DNA of 64,000 bases from NCBI RefSeq assembly GCF_040676675.1, contig NZ_JBFAPK010000010.1, positions 124,001-188,000 of the forward strand. Direction: 5' to 3'. Of the stretch, positions 1 to 8,884 are shown piece by piece. Under the pieces are notes generated by a model. That model ran no database searches and was not told where the DNA came from. It saw only the letters and a list, made by a program, of their open reading frames with translations. Within the stretch, counting starts at the first letter, position 1. Every line of letters starts with the position of its first letter. A program made the translations under genes and the position numbers. Source of the DNA: JBFAPK01 sp040676675. GTDB taxonomy: Bacteria; Actinomycetota; Actinomycetes; Mycobacteriales; Micromonosporaceae.

Positions 1-30
1 CCCGCAGGCCGTCGACGGCCCGGTCCCGGC

Positions 31-1089
31 TCACCGGGCCACCGCCGAACCAGCCAGCACCGCCGCGCCGGCCGTGCCAGCGGAGTCCGCCGGGCCAACC
101 GGGTCGGCCGGGCCAACCGGGTCCGCCGGGCCAACCGGGTCGGCCGGGCGAGCCGGGTCAGCCGGGGCGGTCGAGCGGGAAGCGGGGTCGGCCGGCGGGC
201 CGAGCACCACCCACGACAGCGCCCGCAGCGTGCCCGTGCCGGGCGTCAGGTAGGCGTCGTGGCCGGCCACGCCGTCGACGGGCAGCGGTCGCGCGCCGAA
301 CGCGGGAGTCGCCGGGCGCACGCCGTGCCCGAGGCCGAGCAGGCGCACCTGCGGTACCCGCCGGATCCAGTCGTCCGGCGCCTGCGCGGCCCAGACCGTG
401 GCGTCGGTGTGCAGTTCGGACGCCCGGTCGACGCCCATGCCCACGCCGCCGAGCGTGACCAGGTCGGTGACCTGTACCGGCAGGCGGTGCGCGGCCAGCC
501 CGACCACCAGCGCCCCGTAGCTGTGCCCGACCAGGGTGATCCGCGCGGCCGGGCGGTGCGCGGCGAGCAGCCGTACCAGCGCCACCAGGGCGTCGGCGCC
601 GTCGCGGGCGCGCGTCTCGCGCGCCGCCGCTGGTCCCAGCCCCTCGGGCGGGTCGTAGCCGAGCCAGGCGAGCACGGCCACCCGGGCACCCGGATCGTCG
701 GCGCGCAGCCGGGCGTAGAGCGCGCGGGCCTGGACGGCCGGTGCCCGCCGGGCCACCCCGCCCAGCCCCCGGTCGAAGTCGGCCAGCCGGGCGTCCACCC
801 CCGGCACCAGCACCGCGATCCGGTCCGCGCCGGCCAGGTCGCCGAGCACCTCGGTGGCCGTACCGTCGCCGGTGGCGTCGAAGGCGAGGAAGGTGCGCCC
901 GGTCGCGGCCCATCCGGCGTACGGGGGGCCGGCCGCCCGCATCGCGGTCGCCACCGCCGGGTACCGCTCGACGAAGCCGCTCGGCACACCGCCGGCGGGT
1001 GGGGCGGCCCGGAGCACCGGCGGCGGTGCCAGTACCCCCAGTCCGAGGAGCACCGCCACCACGCCGCGTACGGGCAGTCGCCGGTCCAT
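31..1089 (-). CDS. Secreted alpha/beta hydrolase, DUF1023-like
   Basis: The protein is 352 aa. An N-terminal hydrophobic segment (about residues 8-28) after basic residues suggests a signal peptide or anchor. The nucleophile elbow GHSYG places Ser at residue 190, in an alpha/beta-hydrolase context typical of actinobacterial DUF1023 proteins. Substrate is unknown. I chose the ATG at 1089 because GGAGGGAG lies just upstream; an in-frame ATG at 1116 lacks such a site. The C-terminus ends in a Pro/Ala/Asp-rich tail made of near-identical hexapeptide repeats (ADPVGP), encoded by 18-bp tandem DNA repeats, so its length is probably variable between strains. Confidence 0.75.
   Translation of the reverse strand: MDRRLPVRGVVAVLLGLGVLAPPPVLRAAPPAGGVPSGFVERYPAVATAMRAAGPPYAGWAATGRTFLAFDATGDGTATEVLGDLAGADRIAVLVPGVDARLADFDRGLGGVARRAPAVQARALYARLRADDPGARVAVLAWLGYDPPEGLGPAAARETRARDGADALVALVRLLAAHRPAARITLVGHSYGALVVGLAAHRLPVQVTDLVTLGGVGMGVDRASELHTDATVWAAQAPDDWIRRVPQVRLLGLGHGVRPATPAFGARPLPVDGVAGHDAYLTPGTGTLRALSWVVLGPPADPASRSTAPADPARPADPVGPADPVGPADPVGPADSAGTAGAAVLAGSAVAR
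89..160. repeat. 18-bp tandem repeat, about 4 copies, inside a CDS
   Basis: Three near-identical 18-bp units (89-106, 107-124, 125-142) and a diverged fourth (143-160) are read in frame and encode the ADPVGP repeats at the C-terminus of the hydrolase. Copy number in multiples of 18 would keep the frame. Confidence 0.9.
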
Positions 1090-1232
1090 GCCAGATCTCC
1101 CTCCGGTCGTCGCCATGACGATCCGAAGAGTGCGGCGGCGGGCGGCCGGCGATCATCCCGCCAGGGAGCCGTTCCCGACCCCGTACCGGAGAGCTACTCC
1201 CCGGCGGGGGAGCTACTCCACGGCAGCCCGGG

Positions 1233-1898
1233 CTACTCGCCCGCGGCGACCAGACCGGACTCGTACGCGACGACCACCGCCTGGGCCCGGTCCCGCAGTT
1301 GGAGCTTGGCGAGGATCCGACCCACGTGGGTCTTGACGGTCTGCTCGGCGACGAACAGCTCGGCGGCGATCTCGCCGTTGGAGCGCCCGCGGGCGATCAG
1401 TCGCAGCACCTCGGTCTCGCGCGCGGTCAGCCCGGCCAGCGAGGTGGGGCGGGGCCGGTCGGGGGCGGGTCGCGCCGCGAACTGGGCGATCAGCCGGCGG
1501 GTCACGGCCGGCGCGAGCAGCGCGTCGCCGGCGGCGACCACCCGTACCGCTTGCACCAGGTCGGCGGCGGGGGCGTCCTTGAGCAGGAAGCCGCTGGCGC
1601 CGGCGCGCAGCGCCTCGTAGACGTAGTCGTCGAGGTCGAAGGTGGTGAGGATCAACACTCGGGGGCGCTGCCCCTCGGGCCGCCCGGCGAGCAGTTGGCG
1701 GGTGGCGGCCAGGCCGTCCAGCACGGGCATCCGTACGTCCATCAGCACCACGTCCGGGTCCAGCCGGCGAGTGGCGGCGACCGCCTCCGCGCCGTCGGCG
1801 GCGTCGCCGACCACCAGCAGGTCGGGCTGGGCCGCCAGCAGCGCGCCGAAGCCCTGCCGCACCATCGCCTGGTCGTCGGCGATCAGCACCTTGATCAT
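1233..1898 (-). CDS. NarL/FixJ-family response regulator
   Basis: The protein is 221 aa. The receiver domain starts MIKVLIADDQ, with acidic residues D8/D9 and the phosphoacceptor D54 in LMDVRMP. A LuxR-type HTH follows at the C-terminus (LTARETEVLRLIARGRSN, then VKTHVGRILAKL). ATG at 1898 overlaps the TGA of the upstream kinase as ATGA, so the two are translationally coupled. A longer ORF start at 1982 would add low-complexity residues that are really the kinase C-terminus read in another frame. It is the DNA-binding output of the adjacent kinase; target genes are unknown, although the DUF1023 hydrolase lies directly downstream on the same strand. Confidence 0.93.
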   Translation of the reverse strand: MIKVLIADDQAMVRQGFGALLAAQPDLLVVGDAADGAEAVAATRRLDPDVVLMDVRMPVLDGLAATRQLLAGRPEGQRPRVLILTTFDLDDYVYEALRAGASGFLLKDAPAADLVQAVRVVAAGDALLAPAVTRRLIAQFAARPAPDRPRPTSLAGLTARETEVLRLIARGRSNGEIAAELFVAEQTVKTHVGRILAKLQLRDRAQAVVVAYESGLVAAGE

Positions 1899-3235
1899 TT
1901 GTCTCCGTCCTCCGGGCCTCGTCGGTCCTCGTCCCCCGGGCCTCGTCGGTCCCCGCCGCCCGGGTCGCGATACGGCAGGCACGCCGTGACCACGAAACCC
2001 TCCCCGTCGGCTCCGGCGGAGAACGTACCGCCGAGCAGCCGGGCGCGCTCGCGCATCCCGATCAGCCCGTGCCCGGCCCCGGTGGGCTCGCCCGGCATGG
2101 CCGCTCCGCCGGCCGGCGGACCGCCGCCATTCTCGACGCGTATCGCCAGCTCCGCCGGGCCGGGGCGCAGCGTCACCCGTACCGGCTGGCCCGGGGCGTG
2201 CCGGGCGGCGTTGGCCAGCGCCTCCTGCACGATCCGGTACGCGGCCAGCCCGACCGCCTCGGGCGGCTCGACCATATCGCCGGTCGACGGGGTCGGCTCG
2301 TGCTCCAGCGCGACGGTCATGCCGGCCCGGCGGGCCGACTCGACCAGCGCCGGCACGTCCGCCAGGCCCGGTTGCGGCGCCCTCTCGGCGGCGGCGGACT
2401 CGCTGCGCAGCACGCCGAGCAGCCGCCGCATGTCGGTCAGCGCGACCCGGGCCGAGCCGGCGATCGCGGTGAACTCGGCCCGCGCCGGCTCCGGCAGCGC
2501 GTCGAGCCGGTACGGGGCCGTCTCCGCCTGCACCGCGATCATCGACATGTGGTGGGCCACCACGTCGTGCATCTCCCGGGCGATGCGGGTGCGCTCCTCC
2601 AGCACGGCCCGGCGCGCCTGCTCCAGCTCGCTGCGCTCGGCCTGCTCAGCGAGCGCCCGCTGGGTCTGCCGCCGCCGCCGCACCTGGTCGCCGAGGACCA
2701 GCAGGACCGTCACGAGCACGGTGATCCCGTACGCGTTGGGGAGGTTGCCGCCGATCAGGTACGGCGGGATCAGGCTGAGCAGCCCCACCCAGGCGGTGAT
2801 CGGGGTGTCGACCCGCAGGGCGAGCACGAGGAGCAGGAAGAGGTAGCCGACGATCTGCACCGGGTTCCAGGGGAACGCCTCCTGCGCGCTCCGGTCGATG
2901 GCGCCGAGGAAGAGCAGCGGGTACGCGATCCGCCAGGCGAGCAGCGGGCGGCGCGGCACCAGCGCGGCCGGCAGGACGCTGCCGAGGCCGAGCAGGAAGG
3001 CCGGGCCCTGGGGCAGGTGACGGGTGTCGTGCAGGTACTGCGCCGCGGCGACGGCCAGCCCGAACAGGCCGAGCAGCAGCGCCGGTACCAGGAAGCCGCG
3101 CCAGCGCCGCCACCAGGCCGGCGGGGTCACCGCCGCGGGCGGATAGTCGGGACCGACGAGCAATCGCCACAGGTCCCGCAGGGTGAGTCCGACCATTCCG
3201 GTGCGCCGTTCCATCCCCGGCACGGTACGTGCCAT
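1895..3235 (-). CDS. DesK/NarX-type sensor histidine kinase
   Basis: The protein is 446 aa. It has several hydrophobic segments between about residues 47 and 182, a short coiled linker (about 186-215), then a HisKA_3 dimerisation domain with the phospho-accepting His in EMHDVVAHHMS (H223). The HATPase domain shows an N-box (IVQEALANAARHA) and a G-box (GHGLIGMRERARLLGG). The C-terminal tail has two copies of a DRRGP motif. No periplasmic sensor domain is obvious, so the signal is probably sensed in the membrane. In-frame ATGs at residues 8 and 14 are alternative starts. It phosphorylates the overlapping response regulator. Confidence 0.93.
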   Translation of the reverse strand: MARTVPGMERRTGMVGLTLRDLWRLLVGPDYPPAAVTPPAWWRRWRGFLVPALLLGLFGLAVAAAQYLHDTRHLPQGPAFLLGLGSVLPAALVPRRPLLAWRIAYPLLFLGAIDRSAQEAFPWNPVQIVGYLFLLLVLALRVDTPITAWVGLLSLIPPYLIGGNLPNAYGITVLVTVLLVLGDQVRRRRQTQRALAEQAERSELEQARRAVLEERTRIAREMHDVVAHHMSMIAVQAETAPYRLDALPEPARAEFTAIAGSARVALTDMRRLLGVLRSESAAAERAPQPGLADVPALVESARRAGMTVALEHEPTPSTGDMVEPPEAVGLAAYRIVQEALANAARHAPGQPVRVTLRPGPAELAIRVENGGGPPAGGAAMPGEPTGAGHGLIGMRERARLLGGTFSAGADGEGFVVTACLPYRDPGGGDRRGPGDEDRRGPEDGDK

Positions 3236-3437
3236 GCGGGCCGGCGGCGTAACGCCGTGGGATGATTCCCCGGGTCGTACCCCGGTATCACGCCAGGTAC
3301 CGCGTTAGCGCTTACCTGCCGGTAACGCCTAGTCTCCAACCCGCACCGTCCGCCCAGGTCGGTGCGGGGGGCGGCCGGTGATCCGGCCGGTGGACGGACC
3401 GGCATCCGTGCCGGAGGCGGGAACGAAGGAGGAGCCG

Positions 3438-4142
3438 GTGGCTCGAACTGTGCTGGTGACCGGTGGTAACCGGGGCATCGGTCTGGCTATCGCCCAGGCG
3501 TTCGCGAAGCAGGGCGACCGGGTGGCGGTGACCCACCGGGGCAGCGGCGCGCCGCCGGAGCTGTTCGGGGTCGAGTGTGACATCACCGACAGCGCCGCCG
3601 TGGACGCGGCGTTCTCGGCGGTCGAGGCCGAGCTTGGGCCGGTCGAGGTGCTGGTCGCCAACGCCGGCATCACCGACGACACGCTGCTGCTGCGCATGTC
3701 CGAGGAGCAGTTCACCCGGGTCGTGGACACCAACCTCACCGGTGCCTTCCGCTGCGCGCGCCGGGCCAGCGCCAAGATGCTGCGCGCCCGCTGGGGCCGC
3801 ATGATCTTCGTCTCCTCGGTGGTCGGCCTCTACGGCGGCCCCGGTCAGGTCAACTACGCCGCCAGCAAGGCCGGCCTGGTCGGCATCGCCCGCTCCATCA
3901 CCCGCGAGCTGGGCGGCCGCAACATCACCGCGAACGTGGTCGCGCCCGGGTTCATCGACACCGACATGACCGCGGTCCTCACCGACGAGCGCAAGGCCGA
4001 GATCCTCAAGGCCATCCCCGCGGGGCGGATGGCCAACCCGGACGAGGTCGCGTCCGTGATCACCTGGCTGGCCGGCGACGCCGCCGGGTACATCTCGGGC
4101 GCCGTCATTCCGGTCGACGGCGGCATGGGCATGGGTCACTGA
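3438..4142 (+). CDS. fabG: 3-oxoacyl-ACP reductase FabG (MabA-like)
   Basis: It reduces beta-ketoacyl-ACP with NADPH in type II fatty-acid elongation. The protein is 234 aa with the Rossmann motif TGGNRGIG (8-15), NAG (75-77), the catalytic Ser in VSS (126-127) and YAASK (Y140, K144). It ends GAVIPVDGGMGMGH, as FabG/MabA proteins do. I chose GTG at 3438, preceded by AAGGAGGAG, rather than the ORF opening at 3378. It lies 43 bp upstream of fabI on the same strand. The fabG-fabI-hemH order matches mycobacterial mabA-inhA-hemZ, so one transcript is likely. Confidence 0.95.
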   Translation: MARTVLVTGGNRGIGLAIAQAFAKQGDRVAVTHRGSGAPPELFGVECDITDSAAVDAAFSAVEAELGPVEVLVANAGITDDTLLLRMSEEQFTRVVDTNLTGAFRCARRASAKMLRARWGRMIFVSSVVGLYGGPGQVNYAASKAGLVGIARSITRELGGRNITANVVAPGFIDTDMTAVLTDERKAEILKAIPAGRMANPDEVASVITWLAGDAAGYISGAVIPVDGGMGMGH

Positions 4143-4185
4143 GGTCCGGCGCGCCGGGTCACTGAGAGTTACGGAGGGTTCGTAC

Positions 4186-4953
4186 GTGTCTGGACTGCTG
4201 GCCGGAAAGCGGCTGCTCGTCACCGGGATCATCACCGACCAGTCGATCGCGTTCTCGGTGGCGAAGCTCGCCCAGGAGAACGGCGCGCAGGTGGTGCTGA
4301 CCGGCTTCGGCCGCCTGTCGCTGGTCGAGCGGATCGCCAAGCGGCTGCCGGAGCCGGCGCCCGTCATCGAGCTGGACGTGACCAACAGCGAGCACCTGGC
4401 GGGGCTCGCCGACCGGGTCCGCGAGCACGTCGACGGGCTGGACGGGGTGGTGCACTCGATCGGCTTCGCCCCGCAGAGCTGCCTGGGCGGCGGCTTCCTG
4501 GACGCGCCCTGGGAGGACGTGGCCACGGCGGTGCACGTCTCGACGTACTCCTACAAGTCGCTCGCGGTCGCGGCGCTGCCGCTGATGGGCCCGGGCGGCT
4601 CCGTGGTGGGGCTCACCTTCGACGCGACCAAGGCGTGGCCGGTCTACGACTGGATGGGCGTCGCCAAGGCCGGGCTGGAGTCGGCCTCCCGCTACCTGGC
4701 CCTGCACCTCGGCCGCAAGGGCATCCGCAGCAACCTCGTCTCGGCCGGGCCGCTGCGGACGATGGCCGCCAAGTCGATCCCCGGCTTCGAGCAGTTCGAG
4801 AACGCCTGGGCCGAGCGGGCGCCGCTGGGCTGGGACCTGACCGACCAGGAGCCGGCCGCCCGGGCCGTACTGGCGCTGCTCTCCGACTGGTTCCCGGCGA
4901 CGACCGGCGAGGTCGTGCACGTCGACGGCGGCTACCACGCCCTCGGCGCGTAG
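4186..4953 (+). CDS. fabI: Enoyl-ACP reductase FabI (InhA-like)
   Basis: NADH-dependent enoyl-ACP reductase of fatty-acid synthesis. The protein is 255 aa with the cofactor motif GIITDQSIAFSVAK and the catalytic pair in YDWMGVAK (Y154, K161). It closes with TGEVVHVDGGYHALGA. It resembles actinobacterial InhA more than proteobacterial FabI, including the VVHSIGFAPQ stretch that in InhA surrounds the isoniazid-target Ser94 (S91 here). Start is GTG at 4186 with GGAGGG eight bases upstream. A strong hairpin 41 bp after the stop may end or attenuate the fab transcript before hemH. Confidence 0.95.
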   Translation: MSGLLAGKRLLVTGIITDQSIAFSVAKLAQENGAQVVLTGFGRLSLVERIAKRLPEPAPVIELDVTNSEHLAGLADRVREHVDGLDGVVHSIGFAPQSCLGGGFLDAPWEDVATAVHVSTYSYKSLAVAALPLMGPGGSVVGLTFDATKAWPVYDWMGVAKAGLESASRYLALHLGRKGIRSNLVSAGPLRTMAAKSIPGFEQFENAWAERAPLGWDLTDQEPAARAVLALLSDWFPATTGEVVHVDGGYHALGA

Positions 4954-4993
4954 CCGCCCGGCCGGGCGGACCGACCCGGCGGTGTGCGCAGGA

Positions 4994-5026
4994 CCCTTTC
5001 CCGACGGCGCGGCCGGCGGGAAAGGG
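4994..5026 (+). terminator. Hairpin downstream of fabI
   Basis: Perfect 10-bp inverted repeat, CCCTTTCCCG (4994-5003) and CGGGAAAGGG (5017-5026), with a 13-nt GC-rich loop. There is no U-tract, as is usual for actinobacterial terminators. It sits between fabI and hemH, so it could terminate or attenuate rather than fully separate them. Confidence 0.6.
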
Positions 5027-5130
5027 GCCTTCCGGCGCCGGTGCCGGGTTAGGTCGTGTTCTGCCGATCTTGCCGTCCCGCGTCGGGCCCAGTCGACGAC
5101 CGGCCGGCGGGGCGCGGAACAATAGGACGC

Positions 5131-6162
5131 ATGGTGTACGACGCTGTTCTGCTGGTCTCGTTCGGCGGTCCGGAGCGGCCCGAGGACGTCCTGCCCTTCC
5201 TCGCCAACGTCACCCGCGGCCGGGGGGTACCGCCCGAACGGCTGGCCGAGGTGGCCGAGCACTACCAGCACTTCGGCGGCGTCTCGCCGATCAACCAGCA
5301 GTGCCGTGACCTGCTCGCCGCGATCCGCGCCGACTTCGCGGCCCACGGCGTCGACCTGCCCGTCTACTGGGGCAACCGGAACTGGCATCCGATGCTCGCC
5401 GACACGGTGGCGCAGATGCGCGACGACGGCATCCGGCACGCCCTCGCCTTCGTCACCAGCGCGTACGGCGGGTACTCGTCCTGCCGGCAGTACCTGGAGG
5501 ACATCGCCGCGGCCCGCGCCGCCGTCGGACCGGACGCCCCGGTGATCGAGAAGCTGCGCCAGTTCTGGGACCACCCGGGCTTCGTCGAGCCGCACGCCGA
5601 CGCGGTACGCGCCGCGCTGGCCACCCTGAGCCCGGCCCGGCGGGAGACCACCCGGCTGGTCTTCACGGCGCACTCGATCCCCACCTCGATGGCGGCCACG
5701 GCCGGCCCGGAGGGCGGCCGGTACGAGGCGCAGCTGCGGGAGACGGCCCGCCTGGTCGCCGCCGCGGCCGCCCCGGACCTGCGGTACGACCTGGTGTGGC
5801 AGAGCCGGTCCGGCCCGCCGCACGTGCCGTGGCTGGAGCCGGACGTCAACGACCATCTCAGGACGCTGCCGGGCGAGGGAATCACCTCCGTGGTGGTCAG
5901 CCCGATCGGCTTCGTCTCCGACCACCTGGAGGTGGTCTGGGACCTGGACAACGAGGCCGCCGAGACGGCGAAGCAGCTCGGGCTCGACTTCGTCCGGGCC
6001 GGCACCCCGGGCACCGACCCCCGGTTCGTGGCGATGGTCCGTGAGCTGGTCGCCGAGCGGCGGGACCCACCGGGGACCGCGCCGCGCCGGCGGCTCGGTA
6101 CGCTCCCGGTCTGGGACGCCTGCTCGACCGGCTGCTGCGCGCCGCCGGCCCGGCGCCCCTGA
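5131..6162 (+). CDS. hemH: Ferrochelatase (coproporphyrin type, HemH/CpfC)
   Basis: Inserts Fe2+ into the porphyrin late in haem synthesis; actinobacterial members act on coproporphyrin III. The protein is 343 aa. FTAHSIP carries the catalytic His (H181), and SDHLEVVWDLD the conserved acidic residue near the C-terminal third. Cysteines C118, C331, C335 and C336 occur in YSSCRQY and DACSTGCC, the layout expected of [2Fe-2S] actinobacterial ferrochelatases (M. tuberculosis HemZ); cluster binding is inferred. ATG at 5131 begins MVYDAVLLVSFGGPE, the family N-terminus; the ORF opens at 5056 but those residues are not conserved in character. Confidence 0.93.
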   Translation: MVYDAVLLVSFGGPERPEDVLPFLANVTRGRGVPPERLAEVAEHYQHFGGVSPINQQCRDLLAAIRADFAAHGVDLPVYWGNRNWHPMLADTVAQMRDDGIRHALAFVTSAYGGYSSCRQYLEDIAAARAAVGPDAPVIEKLRQFWDHPGFVEPHADAVRAALATLSPARRETTRLVFTAHSIPTSMAATAGPEGGRYEAQLRETARLVAAAAAPDLRYDLVWQSRSGPPHVPWLEPDVNDHLRTLPGEGITSVVVSPIGFVSDHLEVVWDLDNEAAETAKQLGLDFVRAGTPGTDPRFVAMVRELVAERRDPPGTAPRRRLGTLPVWDACSTGCCAPPARRP

Positions 6163-6283
6163 GCCACTACCCGACCCCCGGAAGCGGGCGACCGGGTCCG
6201 CCCGGGCGGGCGACCGTTGTCGGCACCCGCTCGGCGGCGCGCCGGTCCCCGACCCCCCCCGAGCAGCGAAGCGAGCAGGTGGT

Positions 6284-7063
6284 ATGAGCGAGCGCAAGCC
6301 GGTCGAGAGCTGGCTGACCGACATGGACGGCGTGCTGGTACACGAGGGCCAACCGGTGCCCGGGGCACCGGAGTTCGTCAACCGCCTGCGCGCCTCGGGC
6401 AAGCCCTTCCTGGTGCTCACCAACAACTCGATCTACACGCCCCGGGATCTCCAGGCCCGGCTGACCCGGATGGGGTTCGAAGTACCCGAGGAGTCGATCT
6501 GGACGGCGGCGCTGGCCACCGCCCAGTTCCTGGCCGACCAGCGGCCGGGCGGCACCGCGTACGTGATCGGTGAGGCGGGGCTGACGACCGCGATGCACGC
6601 GGTCGGCTACGTGCTGACCGACTTCTCGCCCGACTACGTGGTGCTCGGCGAGACCCGGACCTACAGCTTCGAGGCGATCACCAAGGCGGTCCGCCTGATC
6701 GACGACGGGGCCCGGTTCATCTGTACGAACCCGGACGCGACCGGCCCGTCGATCGAGGGCGCGCTGCCGGCGGCCGGCTCGGTGGCCGCCATGATCTCGA
6801 AGGCGACCGGGGTCGAGCCCTACTTCGTCGGCAAGCCCAACCCGATGATGATGCGTTCGGCGCTCAACACGATCAACGCGCACTCCGAGACCACCGCCAT
6901 GATCGGTGACCGGATGGACACCGACATCCTCTGCGGGCTGGAGGCCGGGCTGGAGACGATCCTGGTGCTCACCGGCATCAGCACCCGTACCGAGGCCGAG
7001 CGGTACCCGTACCGGCCGTCGCGGATCGTCGACTCCGTGGCCGACCTGATCGACGAGATCTGA
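6284..7063 (+). CDS. HAD-IIA family phosphatase (NagD/NPPase-like)
   Basis: The protein is 259 aa. The HAD nucleophile motif is LTDMDGVL (DxD), motif II is LTNNS, motif III lysine lies around VGKPNPMMM, and motif IV is MIGDRMDTDILCG. The C2-type cap between motifs II and III places it with NagD, 4-nitrophenylphosphatase and phosphoglycolate-type phosphatases. Its natural substrate cannot be read from sequence. ATG at 6284 is preceded by only a weak GCAGGTGG site. It lies 121 bp after hemH on the same strand and may be cotranscribed. Confidence 0.88.
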   Translation: MSERKPVESWLTDMDGVLVHEGQPVPGAPEFVNRLRASGKPFLVLTNNSIYTPRDLQARLTRMGFEVPEESIWTAALATAQFLADQRPGGTAYVIGEAGLTTAMHAVGYVLTDFSPDYVVLGETRTYSFEAITKAVRLIDDGARFICTNPDATGPSIEGALPAAGSVAAMISKATGVEPYFVGKPNPMMMRSALNTINAHSETTAMIGDRMDTDILCGLEAGLETILVLTGISTRTEAERYPYRPSRIVDSVADLIDEI

Positions 7064-7096
7064 GGCGGCCGGTGGCGCCGGCCGGCGGGGTGGGAG

Positions 7097-7888
7097 TCAG
7101 CCGGCCAGCGGCGCGTTGCAGGCGGCGACCAGGGCCCGTCGGCAGGCGGTGGTGAGCGGGCGCAGCGCGGCGTCGCGCTGCTGCGCCTCGTAGCCGTTGA
7201 CCGCCCCGCCCGGCGCGGCCTGCCCGGCCAGCGCCAGGACCCGGTCCAGCACGCTGGCGCGGGCGAAGAGCCGGCGGGACCGGGGGTCGAAGCCGGGCGG
7301 CAGGTCGGTGGCGCCGTCGGGGCGGCGCAGCGCGGCCAGCGCCCCGGCGAGTTCGGGCCGCCACTGGGCGATGTCGAGCCGGGTCAGCGTGGCGGTCGCC
7401 TCGGCGAGGGCGGCGGCGAGTTCGGCCTCGGCCTCGGCGGCGCTCGGCTCGCCCGCCCCGGCGGCGGTGGGGGCGGCGGGCAGCGGGTAGACCCGCCAGA
7501 GCACCGTCTCGAAGGTCACGCCCGAACCCGAGGTGTGTGTCCGTACCTCCGGAACCAGGCCCAGGTCGCGGGCGATGACGCCCTCCCCGGCGGTCAGCGC
7601 CGCGCCGGTGAACGGCCCGGGCCCGGGCAGGCCGCGCGGGTCGCCGGGGGCGGGCAGCACGAGCCGGATCTCGTCGGGGGAGAGCTTGGAGAGCGCCGCG
7701 AGGGCGTTGCCCAGCGGTACGTCGGTCCAGGTCCCGGGGGCGTCGGCGACGAGGTGCTCCTCGTCGCCCGCGACCTCGCCGGCGACCTCGTCGTAGGGGA
7801 CCAGCCCGGCCCGCCAGGCGCGGACCCAGGCCACGAAGCGGCTCGAGCGGCGCGTGGCGAGCGTCGCCGCGTCCGTTGCGGGGGACAT
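7097..7888 (-). CDS. Conserved actinobacterial protein of unknown function
   Basis: The protein is 263 aa and I do not recognise a named domain. It is soluble, acidic in its N-terminal half and Ala-rich between about residues 145 and 170. The reading frame continues upstream to 8707, but that part is only the antisense of the DUF3097 gene. I chose ATG at 7888 (MSPATDAATLATRRSSRFVAW); no Shine-Dalgarno is visible, so a leaderless transcript is possible. It is divergent from the DUF3097 gene, 94 bp between starts. Confidence 0.7.
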   Translation of the reverse strand: MSPATDAATLATRRSSRFVAWVRAWRAGLVPYDEVAGEVAGDEEHLVADAPGTWTDVPLGNALAALSKLSPDEIRLVLPAPGDPRGLPGPGPFTGAALTAGEGVIARDLGLVPEVRTHTSGSGVTFETVLWRVYPLPAAPTAAGAGEPSAAEAEAELAAALAEATATLTRLDIAQWRPELAGALAALRRPDGATDLPPGFDPRSRRLFARASVLDRVLALAGQAAPGGAVNGYEAQQRDAALRPLTTACRRALVAACNAPLAG

Positions 7889-7982
7889 GCAGGCAAGGGT
7901 ACGTGGTCCCCGCTGTGCTGTCTCGACGCCGCAGCGGCGCGTCTGCCCCACCGCGAGCCCGCCTCGGGCTACGGTCGCGAGC

Positions 7983-8819
7983 ATGGGGAGGAGATACGCC
8001 GACGACGTGCTCGCCGGTGACTGGCGCCGGCGCAAGGTGGTGCCCGAGGTGCCGGCCGAGCCGGATCTCGTGGTCGAGGACGCGGACTCGGGCTTCTGTG
8101 GCGCGGTGGTCGGCTTCGAGTCCGGCGCCGTGACGCTGGAGGACCGGCACGGGCGGCGGCGCAACTTCCCGATGCTGCCGGCGGCCTTCCTGCTCGACGG
8201 CCGGCCGGTGACGCTGCGCCGGCCGGCGCCCGGTGCCGCGGCCCCGGCGCCGCGACGGCGTACCGCGTCGGGCTCGATCGCCGTGGACGGGGTACGCGCC
8301 CAGGTGGCGAAGGCGAGCCGGATCTGGGTCGAGGGCGTGCACGACGCCGCCCTGGTCGAGCGGATCTGGGGTGACGACCTGCGCATCGAGGGCGTGGTGG
8401 TGGAACCGCTGGACGGCATCGACGCGCTGGCGGCCGAGGTACGCGCCTTCGGGCCGGGGCCGGGGCGGCGGCTCGGCGTGCTGGTGGACCACCTGGTGCC
8501 GGGATCGAAGGAGAGCCGGATCGTCTCGGCGGTCACCTCGGCGCACGTGCTGGTCACCGGGCATCCGTACGTGGATGTGTGGCAGGCGGTGAAGCCGGCG
8601 GCGGTCGGCATCGACGCGTGGCCGGTGGTGCCGCCGGGGCGCCCGTGGAAGGAGGGCGTCTGCGCCGCGCTCGGGGTGGCCGAGCCGGCCGAGCTGTGGC
8701 GGCGCATCCTCTCCCGGGTGAACAGCTACCACGACGTGGAGACCCCGCTGATCAACGCCATCGAGCGGTTGATCGACTTCGTCACCGAACCACCACCCCC
8801 GCCCTCCTCGTCGATCTAG
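7983..8819 (+). CDS. DUF3097 family protein
   Basis: The protein is 278 aa. MGRRYADDVLAGDWRRRKVVPEVP is the typical opening of DUF3097 proteins, which are widespread in actinobacteria. WVEGVHDAALVE followed by VLVDHLVPGSKE resembles a Toprim-type acidic layout (Glu, then DxD-like), an inference only. The C-terminal Pro-rich run and the TAG stop lie at the edge of a 58-bp palindromic repeat; the last residues (SSSI) are encoded by, or directly abut, the left arm. The function is unknown. Confidence 0.82.
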   Translation: MGRRYADDVLAGDWRRRKVVPEVPAEPDLVVEDADSGFCGAVVGFESGAVTLEDRHGRRRNFPMLPAAFLLDGRPVTLRRPAPGAAAPAPRRRTASGSIAVDGVRAQVAKASRIWVEGVHDAALVERIWGDDLRIEGVVVEPLDGIDALAAEVRAFGPGPGRRLGVLVDHLVPGSKESRIVSAVTSAHVLVTGHPYVDVWQAVKPAAVGIDAWPVVPPGRPWKEGVCAALGVAEPAELWRRILSRVNSYHDVETPLINAIERLIDFVTEPPPPPSSSI

Positions 8820-8869
8820 GGCAAATCCCCGTTGTTTGATCTCTAATCACCCAGATTTGCCCTAGATCG
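8812..8869. repeat. 58-bp palindromic repeat, copy A
   Basis: The outer arms are perfectly complementary: 8807-8827 pairs with 8854-8874 over 21 bp, core GATCTAGGGCAAATC, leaving a 26-nt loop. The element shares 49 of 58 positions with the reverse complement of copy B at 11946-12003, including the asymmetric internal motif TTGATCTCTAATC. It sits between convergent genes, contains the DUF3097 stop codon and ends 16 bp from the stop of the serine hydrolase. As RNA it would form a strong hairpin on either strand, so it could act as a bidirectional terminator. Confidence 0.9.
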
Positions 8870-8884
8870 ACGAGTCGGGTCGGG

